From Paenarthrobacter sp. DKR-5 (GTDB lineage: Bacteria; Actinomycetota; Actinomycetes; Actinomycetales; Micrococcaceae), in contig NZ_JAHBOI010000004.1 of assembly GCF_018531425.1 (NCBI RefSeq), positions 62,001 through 126,000 on the forward strand: a DNA stretch of 64,000 nucleotides, given 5' to 3'. Every line of letters begins with the position of its first letter. The first letter of the stretch is position 1. Below, one piece after another: positions 18,643-31,129 of this stretch. A program made the position numbers and the translations under genes. The notes below the pieces were generated by a model, which was given only the letters and a program-made list of their open reading frames with translations, searched no databases and was not told where the DNA came from.

Positions 18643-19728
18643 GTGGCTCTTACTATCGGCATCGTCGGACTGCCCAACGTCGGCAAATCAACGCTCTTCA
18701 ACGCACTGACCCGCAACCAGGTCCTCGCGGCGAACTATCCCTTTGCGACCATCGAACCCAACGTGGGCGTTGTCAGCCTGCCCGACCCGCGGCTGGAGAA
18801 GCTGGCGGAGATCTTCGGGTCCCAGCGGATCCTGCCGGCCACGGTGTCGTTCGTAGACATCGCCGGCATCGTCAAGGGCGCATCCGAAGGCGAAGGCCTG
18901 GGCAACCAGTTCCTGGCCAACATCCGCGAGGCGCAGGCCATCGCCCAGGTCATCCGCGTCTTCGATGATCCCGACGTCGTCCACGTCGACGGCAAGGTGG
19001 ACCCGCGCTCCGACATGGAGACCATCAACACCGAGCTGATCCTGGCCGACCTGCAGACGATCGAGAAGGCCGTCCCGCGGATCGAGAAGGAAGTGAAGCT
19101 CAAGAAGCGCGACGCTGCCGAGCTCAACGCGATCCTCAAGGCCAAGGAGGTGCTCGAACGGGGGGACACCATCTTCTCCTCAATCGCGAGCGACAAGCTG
19201 GAAATGGAGCACCTGCGCGAACTGAGCCTGCTCACCGCCAAGCCCTTCATCTACGTCTTCAATGCGGACGAGGAGATCCTCGGCAGTGCCGAAAAGCAGC
19301 AGGAGCTGCGCGACCTCGTCGCTCCCGCGGACTGCATCTTCCTCGACGCCAAGCTGGAGTCCGACCTGGTCGAACTCGAGCCGGAGGAAGCGCGCGAGAT
19401 GCTGGAGATGAACGGCCAGGAGGAATCCGGCCTGGACCAGCTCGCCCGCGTCGGTTTCCACACGCTGGGCCTGCAGACCTACCTCACGGCCGGCCCGAAG
19501 GAGACGCGTGCCTGGACGATCAACCAGGGGGACACGGCTCCGCAGGCGGCCGGCGTCATCCACTCCGACTTCCAGCGCGGCTTCATCAAGGCCGAGGTGG
19601 TCTCCTTCGACGACCTGGTTGCTGCCGGGTCCATGGCGGAGGCCAAGAGCCGTGGCAAGGTCCGCATCGAAGGCAAGGACTACGTCATGGCCGACGGCGA
19701 CGTGGTGGAGTTCCGCTTCAACGTCTAG
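18643..19728 (+). CDS. ychF: Redox-regulated ATPase YchF (Obg family)
   Basis: A 361-residue P-loop NTPase that binds the ribosome and prefers ATP to GTP. G1 GLPNVGKST is near the N-terminus, followed by FATIEPNVGVV and the switch II region VDIAGIVKGASEGEGLGNQFL; the C-terminal TGS domain ends GDVVEFRFNV. The GTG at 18643 gives the canonical VALTIGIVGLPN start. The accessory block begins 5 bp after the stop, and the last 36 bases have a diverged echo at 36619-36653. Confidence 0.96.
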   Translation: MALTIGIVGLPNVGKSTLFNALTRNQVLAANYPFATIEPNVGVVSLPDPRLEKLAEIFGSQRILPATVSFVDIAGIVKGASEGEGLGNQFLANIREAQAIAQVIRVFDDPDVVHVDGKVDPRSDMETINTELILADLQTIEKAVPRIEKEVKLKKRDAAELNAILKAKEVLERGDTIFSSIASDKLEMEHLRELSLLTAKPFIYVFNADEEILGSAEKQQELRDLVAPADCIFLDAKLESDLVELEPEEAREMLEMNGQEESGLDQLARVGFHTLGLQTYLTAGPKETRAWTINQGDTAPQAAGVIHSDFQRGFIKAEVVSFDDLVAAGSMAEAKSRGKVRIEGKDYVMADGDVVEFRFNV

Positions 19729-19733
19729 CACGT

Positions 19734-20157
19734 GGGCACAGCGGACGCCCGGCGGCCACGATCTCCCGGGTGCGCTTGGCGAATGCGCGGGCGGTGTCGA
19801 CCGGCATTCGTACCAGCAACATTTCGAGCTCACCCGCCGCGTCCGCATCCAGCGGTTCGTCGTCGTCATCAGCATCGACTTCGGTGTACGGGTGGGCCTC
19901 AAGGACAACCCGGGACGTGGTCGGGTCCCGCCCCAAGCTCATGGCGCCGGTGCGAAACAGTTCCTGGACGGACTCGAGCTGGTCGTTGTCGACAAGTTCA
20001 ACGGGGGTGGTTGTGGGAACGCTGAACGGGTTGCCCTCGACGGTGAGAAGCTCGTCGAGAATTTCGTCGATTTTCTCCGCGAGCAGAGCCGCCTGCTGTT
20101 TCGCCAGGGCAACGCTCACCACCTGCTTACCTGCGCGCACCTGCAAATAGAACGTGC
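19734..20157 (-). pseudogene. DUF3090 gene fragment, left copy of a 424-bp direct repeat
   Basis: This stretch aligns without gaps to 37718-38141, part of the intact DUF3090 gene. The encoded 141 residues (from TFYLQVRAGKQVVSV to GRPLCP) differ from the right copy at about 8 positions, including the radical changes Glu to Ala, Trp to Arg and Gly to Asp. The first about 25 residues and the last about 18 (with the CGYPMD zinc-like motif) are missing, so it cannot make a normal protein. It starts 5 bp after the ychF stop. Confidence 0.9.
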
Positions 20158-20189
20158 AACGGCAGCGTGGTCGCGAACGTGCCCGGCCG

Positions 20190-20600
20190 CACCAGCCTGG
20201 CCTTCGATCACATACGCTCGGCTCAAAGGTCATGGCCGAAGACAGCACGGGTACGGACCAGGCAGACGGCCAGGTGATCATCACCGACAACCAGGTCACC
20301 CAGGCTGTGAAACCAGGAGCGCCGAGCGGCAAATACACACTTCCGTCTGGCGCATCGTCTCTTCGGACTCGCACCCGATCGAAGGAACGTTCACTCTCAC
20401 CGCGGAGAAGCCGCCCCCGGCTCGCCGGCGGCCGCTGGAACCCACCCCCGGCTGCGGCCGCTCAGCAGCCCGGCGCCGGTCTTCCCTGGGGCGTGATTGC
20501 CGGGGCTCTGATCGTCCTTGTTCTCGTAGCCGTCCTGATTGTCGTCGCCAAACGCCAGCTCGGCCGCCCCGACCGCGAACCCTGGGGCGAACCCAGTCCC
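20190..20600 (+). pseudogene. CopC-domain copper-resistance protein relic, frameshifted and 5'-truncated
   Basis: Pieces of a CopC-like protein can be read across frames: LAFDHIRSAQ, then KVMAEDSTGTDQADG and VTQAVKPGAPSGKYT in one frame, SVWRIVSSDSHPIEGTFTL in another, then a Pro/Ala linker and the C-terminal helix GVIAGALIVLVLVAVLIVV back in the first. The order matches secreted CopC proteins with a C-terminal anchor (PGxPxGxYTV..RVVSxDSHPxxGxFxF). At least two or three frameshifts and loss of the signal peptide and the N-terminal His make it non-functional. Confidence 0.75.
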
Positions 20601-20935
20601 CGTCCGGTTCGCGTTGCACTGCCGCCCAAGGCCGCCGGCTGCTGTGGGCCGGAGCCCGACCTTGCCGCGTAAGCAAGACCACCCGGCAGTTGTCGCCTCC
20701 GGGCCGAAGGGCCGACAACCTGTATCACCTTTTTGCTCAGCAATGTCCGGACAGGGGAGGCGCAGCTCAGAACGACTGAGCCAGAGGCTTATGTGTGTAT
20801 TTGAGTTCGCTCTCGCCCGGCTCGGTTGCTTTGGCCCCGGACCGGCCGCGCGCCGGGGCGAGTCACCCAGTCGCCCTGCGCCGCCAGCCCGGTGTGGTGA
20901 TCCACTGAGGCGTCCGCGCCGTGGTTAGGTGAGGC
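20601..20935. other. Non-coding gap
   Basis: About 335 bp between the CopC relic and the DUF1003 gene. No frame here resembles a known family. The last bases hold the ribosome-binding region of the next gene. Confidence 0.5.
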
Positions 20936-21409
20936 GTGACTGAAGAACAGATGAACTGGCATACCCGGCATAAGAGTTCCTTGAGCTCCGGGCAGCGGGC
21001 CGCGGATGTGATGCGCAACGGCATGGGGAGCTGGCCCTTCGTGGGCGGCTTCATTCTCTTCATGGTCCTGTGGGCTGTGGTGAACTCCATCATCCTGGGC
21101 TCACACGGCTGGGATGCGTATCCCTACATCCTGCTGAACCTATTCCTGTCCATGCTGGCGGGCCTTCAGGGCGCGATCCTGCTGATCGCGGCCAAGCGTC
21201 AGGATGCCATCGCCGCGGCCATGGCCCAGCATGATTTCGACACGAACGTGCGGGCCAAGCAGGAGATTGAGCAGCTAATGGCCATCAACAGGCAACAGCT
21301 GGAGATCCTGCACGAGTTGAGCAGCGTCACCCCCGCCTCCGGCCGCAGGAAGGACATGCATCACCCTGACGGGGACTCACCGGGCACGGAGAAGGGCCCC
21401 GGGTGCTGA
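20936..21409 (+). CDS. DUF1003 membrane protein
   Basis: A 157-residue protein of the DUF1003 family. A short soluble N-terminus is followed by two helices (GSWPFVGGFILFMVLWAVVN and YPYILLNLFLSMLAGLQGAI, about residues 32-50 and 60-85) separated by WDAYPY, then AAKRQD and a cytoplasmic helix with DFDTNVRAKQEIEQL, a strong family signature. The GTG start has AGGTGAGG just upstream. Function unknown; often found with stress or envelope genes. Intact within a block rich in broken genes. Confidence 0.88.
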   Translation: MTEEQMNWHTRHKSSLSSGQRAADVMRNGMGSWPFVGGFILFMVLWAVVNSIILGSHGWDAYPYILLNLFLSMLAGLQGAILLIAAKRQDAIAAAMAQHDFDTNVRAKQEIEQLMAINRQQLEILHELSSVTPASGRRKDMHHPDGDSPGTEKGPGC

Positions 21410-21504
21410 ACGGCGCGGTGCCCTCCCTGTTCCGGAAAAACCAGTGAAATCCGATGATCCGCGGGACCCGGTTCTTGATGCTCCGGCGTCCGGGAGAACG
21501 AGGA

Positions 21505-21800
21505 TGGCCTTGACGGTGTCCGGAAAGAAACAGCGCCATCTCTACAATGCCTCCGACGCAGCCACCCCGCAGCGAGACTCCTCACCCGTGAACTGAATGC
21601 CACAGTTGCGGTCACCGGCGTTTTGGTAGTCGTTGCCCCGAAGAGCATGACCGTCAGGCAGAACCCCTACGAAGGCGCAATGGTCTGAGACCGGCAGCTC
21701 CTGCGGTGGCTCAGCGACCGTCCGAACTTACCTGCGGCCGGGCAGATAGCGGCACACGGCCCGGCACGTGGCACCGAAATCCGCCGGCCGTGGTGGACCC
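21505..21800 (+). pseudogene. NERD-domain (nuclease-related) protein relic with in-frame stop
   Basis: The frame KKQRHLYNASDAA (from 21525) is lost at about 21570 and continues in another frame as AARLLTRELNATVAVTG, then VLVVVAPKSMTVRQNPYEGAMV, a TGA at 21686-21688, and then DRQLLRWLSDRPNLPAAGQI. Read together this matches the end of actinobacterial NERD proteins, in which the TGA would be a Trp or sense codon. One frameshift, one nonsense codon and loss of the 5' portion make this a relic. Family assignment is by remembered pattern. Confidence 0.6.
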
Positions 21801-22021
21801 CGTGTCCTGTCCCCGCAGCACGAATTCGCCACCGGTGCGCAGCAGCGGACACCGGGATTACTCCGCGCCGGCAGAGGGGATCGTCTCTGACCCGCCGGCG
21901 CGCCGCGCGGTGGTCGCAGCAGAGGTCCCTTTACCCCCCTGCTCCCGGCCGATAGCCTGACAGGGGTCCGCGGTGGTGTCATGGCGGCTCGTTCGTTGGC
22001 CCGAGAGGTTGGCTTTCTGCG

Positions 22022-22516
22022 ATGGGATTTGAGGATTCAGAAGAACCGGGTGCGCCGAAGAGGAGTGCTTCGAATGGCGGCGAAACTCCGGGAAGCGATC
22101 AGCGTCAGTCGCTGCAGTTGGCCTCGGCCGTGATGTTCGTGGCTGAACTCGACCGTTCCGTCGCCTTTTACCGGGAGTTCCTGCGATGGGACGTGACCAT
22201 CCACGACGAGTCTGCGGCATTGCTGGTCGGCCCGGACGGATACCAGCTGTACCTGCGCAGCATGGGAGAACGTGCGGAACACCCCTTGGGCAACATTGGC
22301 ATCCAATACCTCATCTGGACCGCCCGGGACGAAGCGGAACTGGACCGCTGCGAGCATGCGTTGCGGAAGCACTCTTCCCGGGTCAGCCGGCGGACAGTAG
22401 AGGGTTTCACCCTGGTCGAGGGGCACGGCCCTGACGATGTGCCGGTGATCGTGACCTATCCGGGACCGGCACAGGCACCCCGGCACGAGATCCTGCAGAG
22501 AATATACCAATGGTAA
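22022..22516 (+). CDS. VOC (glyoxalase/bleomycin-resistance) superfamily protein
   Basis: A 164-residue protein with a single vicinal-oxygen-chelate domain: ASAVMFVAELDRSVAFYREFLRW (read at 22120-22190) is the classic first beta-alpha unit, followed by ALLVGPDGYQLYLR and QYLIWTARDEAELDRCEHAL. The first about 35 residues are polar and probably disordered; a downstream start is possible. Half of the metal ligands of a true glyoxalase are not evident, so it may be a binding or resistance protein. It is intact and orphan. Confidence 0.8.
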   Translation: MGFEDSEEPGAPKRSASNGGETPGSDQRQSLQLASAVMFVAELDRSVAFYREFLRWDVTIHDESAALLVGPDGYQLYLRSMGERAEHPLGNIGIQYLIWTARDEAELDRCEHALRKHSSRVSRRTVEGFTLVEGHGPDDVPVIVTYPGPAQAPRHEILQRIYQW

Positions 22517-22583
22517 AAGGCCAACAGACAGGCCGCTGATCCCCTGCCCATCGGCTTGTAGCCGCCCACCCTGGAAATAGTGG

Positions 22584-23198
22584 CTATCCGGACACGACCT
22601 GCCGCGCAGCGCCGGGCCGCAGTCGGCGCCCGGCCATGATCGTGGGGGCAATATTGCCCTTTTTCACCTCTTGGGCCATGTGTTGTGCGCCGTGTACCAA
22701 ATCCGTACCTCCCGTCTTCAGGAATTGTCCCAGTTGCCCGAACTTCAGCACCGGGGCATCGAGCCGATAGACTCCGCCCGCCGGTCCAACGCCGACGCCG
22801 GTATCGTAGACGAGCTTGCCACCTAGGTAGCTGGTGTACGCCAGGACGCCGGTCCCGATCATCCCCGTGGCGATATAGGCAACGGTCGGCTTCCGGTGGG
22901 TGGTTCGCCATATCGCCATGCCCGCCGCGACGGTGGCGGTGAGGAAATTCAGGTTGCGGTGGGTCATCAGCATGTCCATCGAAGCACCCTGGACGTTGAC
23001 CTCCTCACCTGCGATCAGCCCGGTGACGGCGGAGGCCACGGCGGACGCCGCCGCAATACATACCGCCTGCCTCCCAAACGACAGGAGCGGCTCGTTGTTG
23101 GTCATGCCGGCGATGAGGTCCGCGCCGACCGATACCGGCAAGAATGCGACCGGCACATGGACGAAAGCGGGATGCATCTGTTCCAGGCGTATGGACAC
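22584..23198 (-). CDS. DUF2231 integral membrane protein
   Basis: About 204 residues with four helices. The opening MHPAFVHVPVAFLPVSVGADLIAG (read at 23100-23180) has the HP-x-x-V-H-x-P pattern typical of DUF2231, whose histidines have been suggested as haem ligands; a later helix contains THRNLN. The GTG at 23196-23198 is chosen because GAGGAG lies 8 bases upstream; a GTG 9 bases earlier is too close to it. Function unknown; in other genomes the family occurs near redox or copper proteins. Confidence 0.82.
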   Translation of the reverse strand: MSIRLEQMHPAFVHVPVAFLPVSVGADLIAGMTNNEPLLSFGRQAVCIAAASAVASAVTGLIAGEEVNVQGASMDMLMTHRNLNFLTATVAAGMAIWRTTHRKPTVAYIATGMIGTGVLAYTSYLGGKLVYDTGVGVGPAGGVYRLDAPVLKFGQLGQFLKTGGTDLVHGAQHMAQEVKKGNIAPTIMAGRRLRPGAARQVVSG

Positions 23199-23923
23199 GG
23201 CGTCCACTCCTCAAGAGATTCGAAAAAGGCTAACGGTATTGCGGACCGAAATTACTTGATCCGCATAAATCCGGCCTGCCAGGGACCGGTCATCCAAACA
23301 TACGCCGTCACGGCCTCCCCCGGGCGGCTTCCCACAGTCCCGGCCCTCCTGCCCCACGCGGTAGGCGACCGTGATCATCCCGCAGCCCGTGTCGTCCGCC
23401 GTCCTCGCGCTGCTCGTCGCGGGAGAGACCTTCCGTCGTGGCGCCTGCCGCCTGGCGTGTTCGGCAAGGGCGCGCCGAACGCTCCGACTCCGTCGACCGA
23501 CGGAGGGTCTCTTTGAGGTCCTTGACCGGCTCGGCTTCGACCTGTCGCCGGGCGGCGATGTCGTCCAGCTGAGGGGTGCACGTTCCCCGATGCTGCAAGG
23601 CGGCACCCGCAGGTTGTCTGCTCTGTCCACCTCGGACGCGTGCAACACTTACTCGACGGCGGCGGCCCGCCGGGCATGCGTCTGCTCCCTTTCGTCCAAA
23701 CAAGTCCGTGCGTCATCACCCGGCCCTGAACCATTCCGCCGGCACCGAACCGGCGCCGGTTGGGCGCCGGCTCGAGTCTGATAGCGATCCAGTGCACCCT
23801 CTCGGGATCGGGAGAGCATAATGTCACCGAGGACGAACTCCCACAGGGGTTTCGCCGCTTCGGGCGTCATGGTTCCAAGGAAGGTATCTGCGCCTAGCCG
23901 TAAGTCAGCGAGGAGGACAGGGA
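23199..23923. other. Gap without a recognisable gene
   Basis: About 725 bp. Several frames are open on both strands, but none shows a family motif. A minus-strand stretch at about 23785-23920 reading FLGTMTPEAAKPLWEFVLGD has protein-like composition and may be a remnant; I cannot name it. Bases 23905-23923 hold the GAGGAGG ribosome site of the next gene. Confidence 0.4.
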
Positions 23924-24286
23924 ATGTCGACTGCAACGGATGTTCAGGTGCGCCGGGTCTACGATGCGACCAGGGACGACGACGGCATACGGGTTCTGGT
24001 AGACCACACCTGGCCCCGCGGTATGACCAAGACCAAGGCGGCACTTGACGAGTGGTGCAAGAACGTCTCCCCGTCAACGGAGCTGCGCAAATGGTATGGC
24101 CACGATCCTGCCAAATTCGACGAATTTGCCAAGCGCTACAAGGCTGAGCTTAGAGATCCGGTCAGGGCGCAGGCGCTTGAGCATCTGCGCGAACTCGCCA
24201 TGGGCCAACGACTGACGTTGCTTACGGCAACCAAAGCCGCCGACATCAGTGAGGCCTATGTCCTGGCCGATCTGATCGGACGGTAG
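23924..24286 (+). CDS. DUF488 family protein (YeaO-like)
   Basis: A 120-residue protein of the DUF488/YeaO family: VRRVYDATRDDDGIRVLVDHTWPRGMTK (about residues 9-36) with the DHTWPRG variant of the usual DRLWPRG motif, then WCKNVSPSTELRKWYGHDP and RYKAEL. The C-terminal LTLLTATKAADISEA matches the family's usual end. A strong GAGGAGG precedes the ATG. It is a small cytoplasmic protein of unknown function, intact. Confidence 0.9.
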   Translation: MSTATDVQVRRVYDATRDDDGIRVLVDHTWPRGMTKTKAALDEWCKNVSPSTELRKWYGHDPAKFDEFAKRYKAELRDPVRAQALEHLRELAMGQRLTLLTATKAADISEAYVLADLIGR

Positions 24287-24929
24287 TCACCTTAGGTCGG
24301 GCGCACCCCAAGAGAGGGACTCCCGGAAGGAACCGATCAGTGGCTGAGAGCGGGACAAACGCCGGCGCGGCCGGAGCTGATCCCGCCAGGCGGCGAGCAA
24401 TGCGCATGGCGCGAGGATCGTGGTCCGGATGGACCGATCGGACGAATCCCCGGCCGCTTTGCACTCGGCCGTTCCAGAAGCGCGGATCCACGGCGTCGGT
24501 CTCCATCCGCCGATCAGCAAGACAAGGATACTCATGGGAATGTTCGCGATTGCCGCCGGTTTCTTTGCTCGCGGCTAAGAATCCAGCGCACACCCCCGTA
24601 CGGACGGGCAGGGGTCCCGCGTCCCCCAGGTGCCGCCCAACCAGGCGCGCAGCTCAGACAGCGCCCAAACGATACGTGGTGCCCGGCCGCGCCGCACGAA
24701 GGACAAGCGCGCGGATCAGTGAGTTGGCGCCCTCACCAATAACATCATCAAACGCCGGGTTCGCCAGACAACCACAAATAAATGTTTCCGCAGGTCGATC
24801 GACGGTATGCCGGCTCCGGTACAGTCCGCAGGATGCCGGTGCCAGGTGCGCCACCGCGTTTCTTACCTCGCGCCCGCTCCTCGTGGAAGGTTCCGGGATT
24901 CCGTCGGACATACCGGTGCGGGCATGATG
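24287..24929. other. Gap without a recognisable gene
   Basis: About 640 bp between the DUF488 stop and the oxidoreductase stop. Open frames exist on both strands but have low-complexity Arg/Pro/Ser composition and no motif, and I see no convincing ribosome site. Confidence 0.45.
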
Positions 24930-26726
24930 CTAGATGGATTGGCGGTAGCCGAAGAATTCGTGGTCGTTGTTGTACCCGCCTTCGCCGCCTCCGATTTGGG
25001 AAAAGTCTTTGACGAATTCGATGCCTTTGATCCATTTAACGAGTTTGAAGCCGAGTTGGACTTCGTTGCGCAGACGCAGTGGAGCGCCGTGTCCGTAGGA
25101 CAGCGGCGCATTGTTCATGTCGTACGCGAGCATGGTGAGGTGGTAGCTCATCTGTTCGATCGGTTGCGCGTCATAGTAGATGCCGCCGTCGGATCCTTCG
25201 GCGAAGGAGTAGAAGATCACCCAGTTCGCCTCCGGGTCTGGCTGCACCAGGTCGATGATGGTCTGCATGGAGACGCCCCCCCATTTGGCCACGCCGGACC
25301 AGCCCTGGATGCAGAAGTGCTGGGTGATCTGCTCATGGTGGGCCAGATCGTGAAGCTGGGCCAAGTCTAGTTCCACCGGGTTCTTTACGAGGCCGGAGAC
25401 CTGGAGACGGTAGTCGGCGAAGCCTGTGGCCAGAAGCGTTTTGTATTCAGTGGATTCGGGATACTTGCCGTTGTGCCACATATACGGGGAAATGTCTTTT
25501 TCGGTGTACCGACCCGGTTTTGAATCGAGGTGCTCGAACAGCCGTTGCGCCGGGCCGATGAGCGCAAACCCGATCCGCTGGACCATCCGCGGATGCCGGT
25601 AGGTGAGCGGGGTGACGCCCACCCAGATCACGATCATTATGGCCAGGGATGCGGCGAAGACCCAGAACCCGTACCAGTCGCCGGAGTTGCGGTCCGCGTA
25701 CATGTAGTTGAAGTTCCGCAGCGCCTCTGTCGCGACGACGAGGGAGACGTGCATCACGATGAACAGCACGAACCAGACCAGGACCAGGAAGTGCAGCGAC
25801 CGGGCGACCTGGATGCTGAAGACCCTGCTGATCCACCTGAATTTTGTGGACAATGCCGGCGACATGCCCAGCCCTGTGATGAACGCCAGCGGCGCGGCGA
25901 TAAAGACCGTGATGAAGTAGGCCATGACCTGGAGACTGTTGTAGGCCACCCAGCTGTCGTCGGTTGGCCAGTTCAGGGAGGCATACTGGATGGACATCGA
26001 GAGAGCATTGGGGATGACGTCCCAATCGGTGGGCACCAGGCGGAGCCACTGACCCGTGGTGAAGATGAGAATGTAGAAGATCAGGCCGTTGAGCAGCCAC
26101 AGCGTGTCCATACCCAGGTGCCACCAGCGTGCCAGCCCGATCGAGTGCCGCCGGCCCGGCAGGCCCACGCCATCGGGGAGGGTGATGGAGTCCTGCTTTG
26201 CCGTGTACAGCGGGTCCGCGGGTACCGGCGTCTGCATCCGGAACCATTCCTTGCCCGGGGTTGAGTGACGGGTCCAGTACAGCCGGGGATGATCGGCAAG
26301 GACGGCTAACCCTGCCCGGATGATGGGGATCAGGAGCAACATGTTGAAGAAATGCTGCCACCCGATCCAGACAGGGAACCCGGCGCGGCCTTCGGCCCCG
26401 GGCGGAACAACCCGGCCTGGATACTGTCTGATGAACTCCGCCACGGTGGGGACACTACGCAGTCCCTTGGCGACGGCCACGGCCGTGATCAGCAGAACGA
26501 AGCCGATCGGCAGTAACCACAGCAGGTTAAACCATTTGCTTTTCCCTATGCGCACCCGCGGCGCCACCCCGAATTGCGCAGGGGCAGACCCGGCCCAGGA
26601 GTCATCGACGATGGTGTTCGCTTCCGTTGAGAGCTCCTCCCGGAAGCTGGCCGGCCTCCGCGCGCCCGTGGCGGAGACAGCAGACCGGGAACCGTCCGGG
26701 TTGTCCTGATTATCGTCACGTGCCAC
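24930..26726 (-). CDS. Cytochrome b561-like / molybdopterin (sulfite oxidase-type) oxidoreductase fusion
   Basis: A 598-residue fusion. After a soluble about 65-residue N-terminus come six or so helices of a di-haem cytochrome b-like domain (about 68-390), with His residues in GWQHFFNML, ARWWHLGMD, ARSLHFLVL and VMHVSL as haem-ligand candidates. The C-terminal part (about 400-598) is an oxidoreductase molybdopterin-binding domain: HFCIQGWSGVAKWGG holds the Mo-ligand Cys, and NNAPLSYGHGAPLRLRNEVQLGFKLVKW is the family's substrate-pocket segment. The GTG start has GGAGG 6 bases upstream. It probably links electron transfer in the membrane to a YedY-like Mo centre; substrate unknown. Confidence 0.88.
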   Translation of the reverse strand: MARDDNQDNPDGSRSAVSATGARRPASFREELSTEANTIVDDSWAGSAPAQFGVAPRVRIGKSKWFNLLWLLPIGFVLLITAVAVAKGLRSVPTVAEFIRQYPGRVVPPGAEGRAGFPVWIGWQHFFNMLLLIPIIRAGLAVLADHPRLYWTRHSTPGKEWFRMQTPVPADPLYTAKQDSITLPDGVGLPGRRHSIGLARWWHLGMDTLWLLNGLIFYILIFTTGQWLRLVPTDWDVIPNALSMSIQYASLNWPTDDSWVAYNSLQVMAYFITVFIAAPLAFITGLGMSPALSTKFRWISRVFSIQVARSLHFLVLVWFVLFIVMHVSLVVATEALRNFNYMYADRNSGDWYGFWVFAASLAIMIVIWVGVTPLTYRHPRMVQRIGFALIGPAQRLFEHLDSKPGRYTEKDISPYMWHNGKYPESTEYKTLLATGFADYRLQVSGLVKNPVELDLAQLHDLAHHEQITQHFCIQGWSGVAKWGGVSMQTIIDLVQPDPEANWVIFYSFAEGSDGGIYYDAQPIEQMSYHLTMLAYDMNNAPLSYGHGAPLRLRNEVQLGFKLVKWIKGIEFVKDFSQIGGGEGGYNNDHEFFGYRQSI

Positions 26727-26888
26727 GGTGTGCCTCCGGTCGTTGATGCCCGTGCGGCTTCCGGGGATGCCTGGTGCCTGATGCTCAGATTACGCTTCAC
26801 CCGTGGACAGGCAACGAAAGATCCGGGATGACGGGCGCAAAGTCCCTCAGCGCGGGTCGAGAGGCTGCTGACTAGGTACGCGGCGGTA

Positions 26889-27246
26889 ATGGCGGGCTGG
26901 GGCCAGCGGGTTGACCTTTTCCCACGCGGTCGTACACTCACAGGTGGGGCCGCCGTCAGACCACGTACGGAGTGCATTCTGTGTGCCGCCTGCACGGGCG
27001 CCTGCCCCGTCTTCTGGACCGACGGACAATACTTCGGTCCAGCGGCGATCGTGAACGCCCACCGCTCGCTTCATCTTCGACTCCCGCGACGACGCCGGCG
27101 ACTTGCGCCTTCAGGTCCTTAACGACAAGGAAGGTGTCTGGCGGTGCCGCACCGTTTTCAATTGCACGGAGGCTTGCCCGCGTGGCATAAAGGTCACTCA
27201 GGCCATCGCCGAGGTCAAACAGGCGATCCTCTCCCGGCGGATATGA
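26889..27246 (+). pseudogene. Succinate dehydrogenase/fumarate reductase iron-sulfur subunit (SdhB) relic
   Basis: The C-terminal half of SdhB is readable in two frames: ECILCAACTGACPVFW and YFGPAAIVNAHR from 26970, then, after an apparent 4-base insertion at about 27066, RFIFDSRDDAGDLRLQVLND, VWRCRTVFNCTEACPRGI and VTQAIAEVKQAIL, ending at TGA 27244-27246. These are the [4Fe-4S] and [3Fe-4S] cluster cysteines of actinobacterial SdhB. The N-terminal 2Fe-2S ferredoxin domain is absent. It is convergent with the aconitase gene, another TCA-cycle enzyme. Confidence 0.9.
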
Positions 27247-27298
27247 CGCTCCGGCGCCGGCGGGCACCCGGCTTGGCGGGGGCCGCCGGCGGACCGCG

Positions 27299-30828
<3,530 letters not shown>

Positions 30829-31044
30829 ATGGTGAGTAAGCCGCGGTTCGTCGACAAATTCATGCACGCGACGAACCATTTCAGGGCCGTGTTCGGGCCG
30901 GCCGACAGGAGCGACGCAAGCACGCCGGTCCTTCATAAGCACGACAATGCCGAAATGGCGTCGGAGGATCAACTCGCTGACATAGAGGTGGAACGGGACC
31001 CGCAGGGCCATGTTTGGGCGGAAGACAAGAAGCACGAAGGCTAG
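30829..31044 (+). CDS. Small hypothetical protein
   Basis: A 71-residue hydrophilic protein, KPRFVDKFMHATNHFRAVFG near the N-terminus and an acidic/basic C-terminus (ADIEVERDPQGHVWAEDKK). No domain is recognised. The ATG is preceded by GGAGG 9 bases upstream, which is the main reason to call it. The antisense frame here is the out-of-frame tail of the truncated transporter and is not credible. Confidence 0.5.
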   Translation: MVSKPRFVDKFMHATNHFRAVFGPADRSDASTPVLHKHDNAEMASEDQLADIEVERDPQGHVWAEDKKHEG

Positions 31045-31129
31045 AAACTGGCCTCCACCGTCTTCCGGGGCGGGATCATCGTTTGGGTATCGCGGAGCCT
31101 CTTGGCTGACCGACGCAGGGCCCTTTGTC

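Noticed and set aside
24340-24927. A possible 195-residue plus-strand protein
   Set aside because: Low-complexity composition, no motif, no ribosome site.
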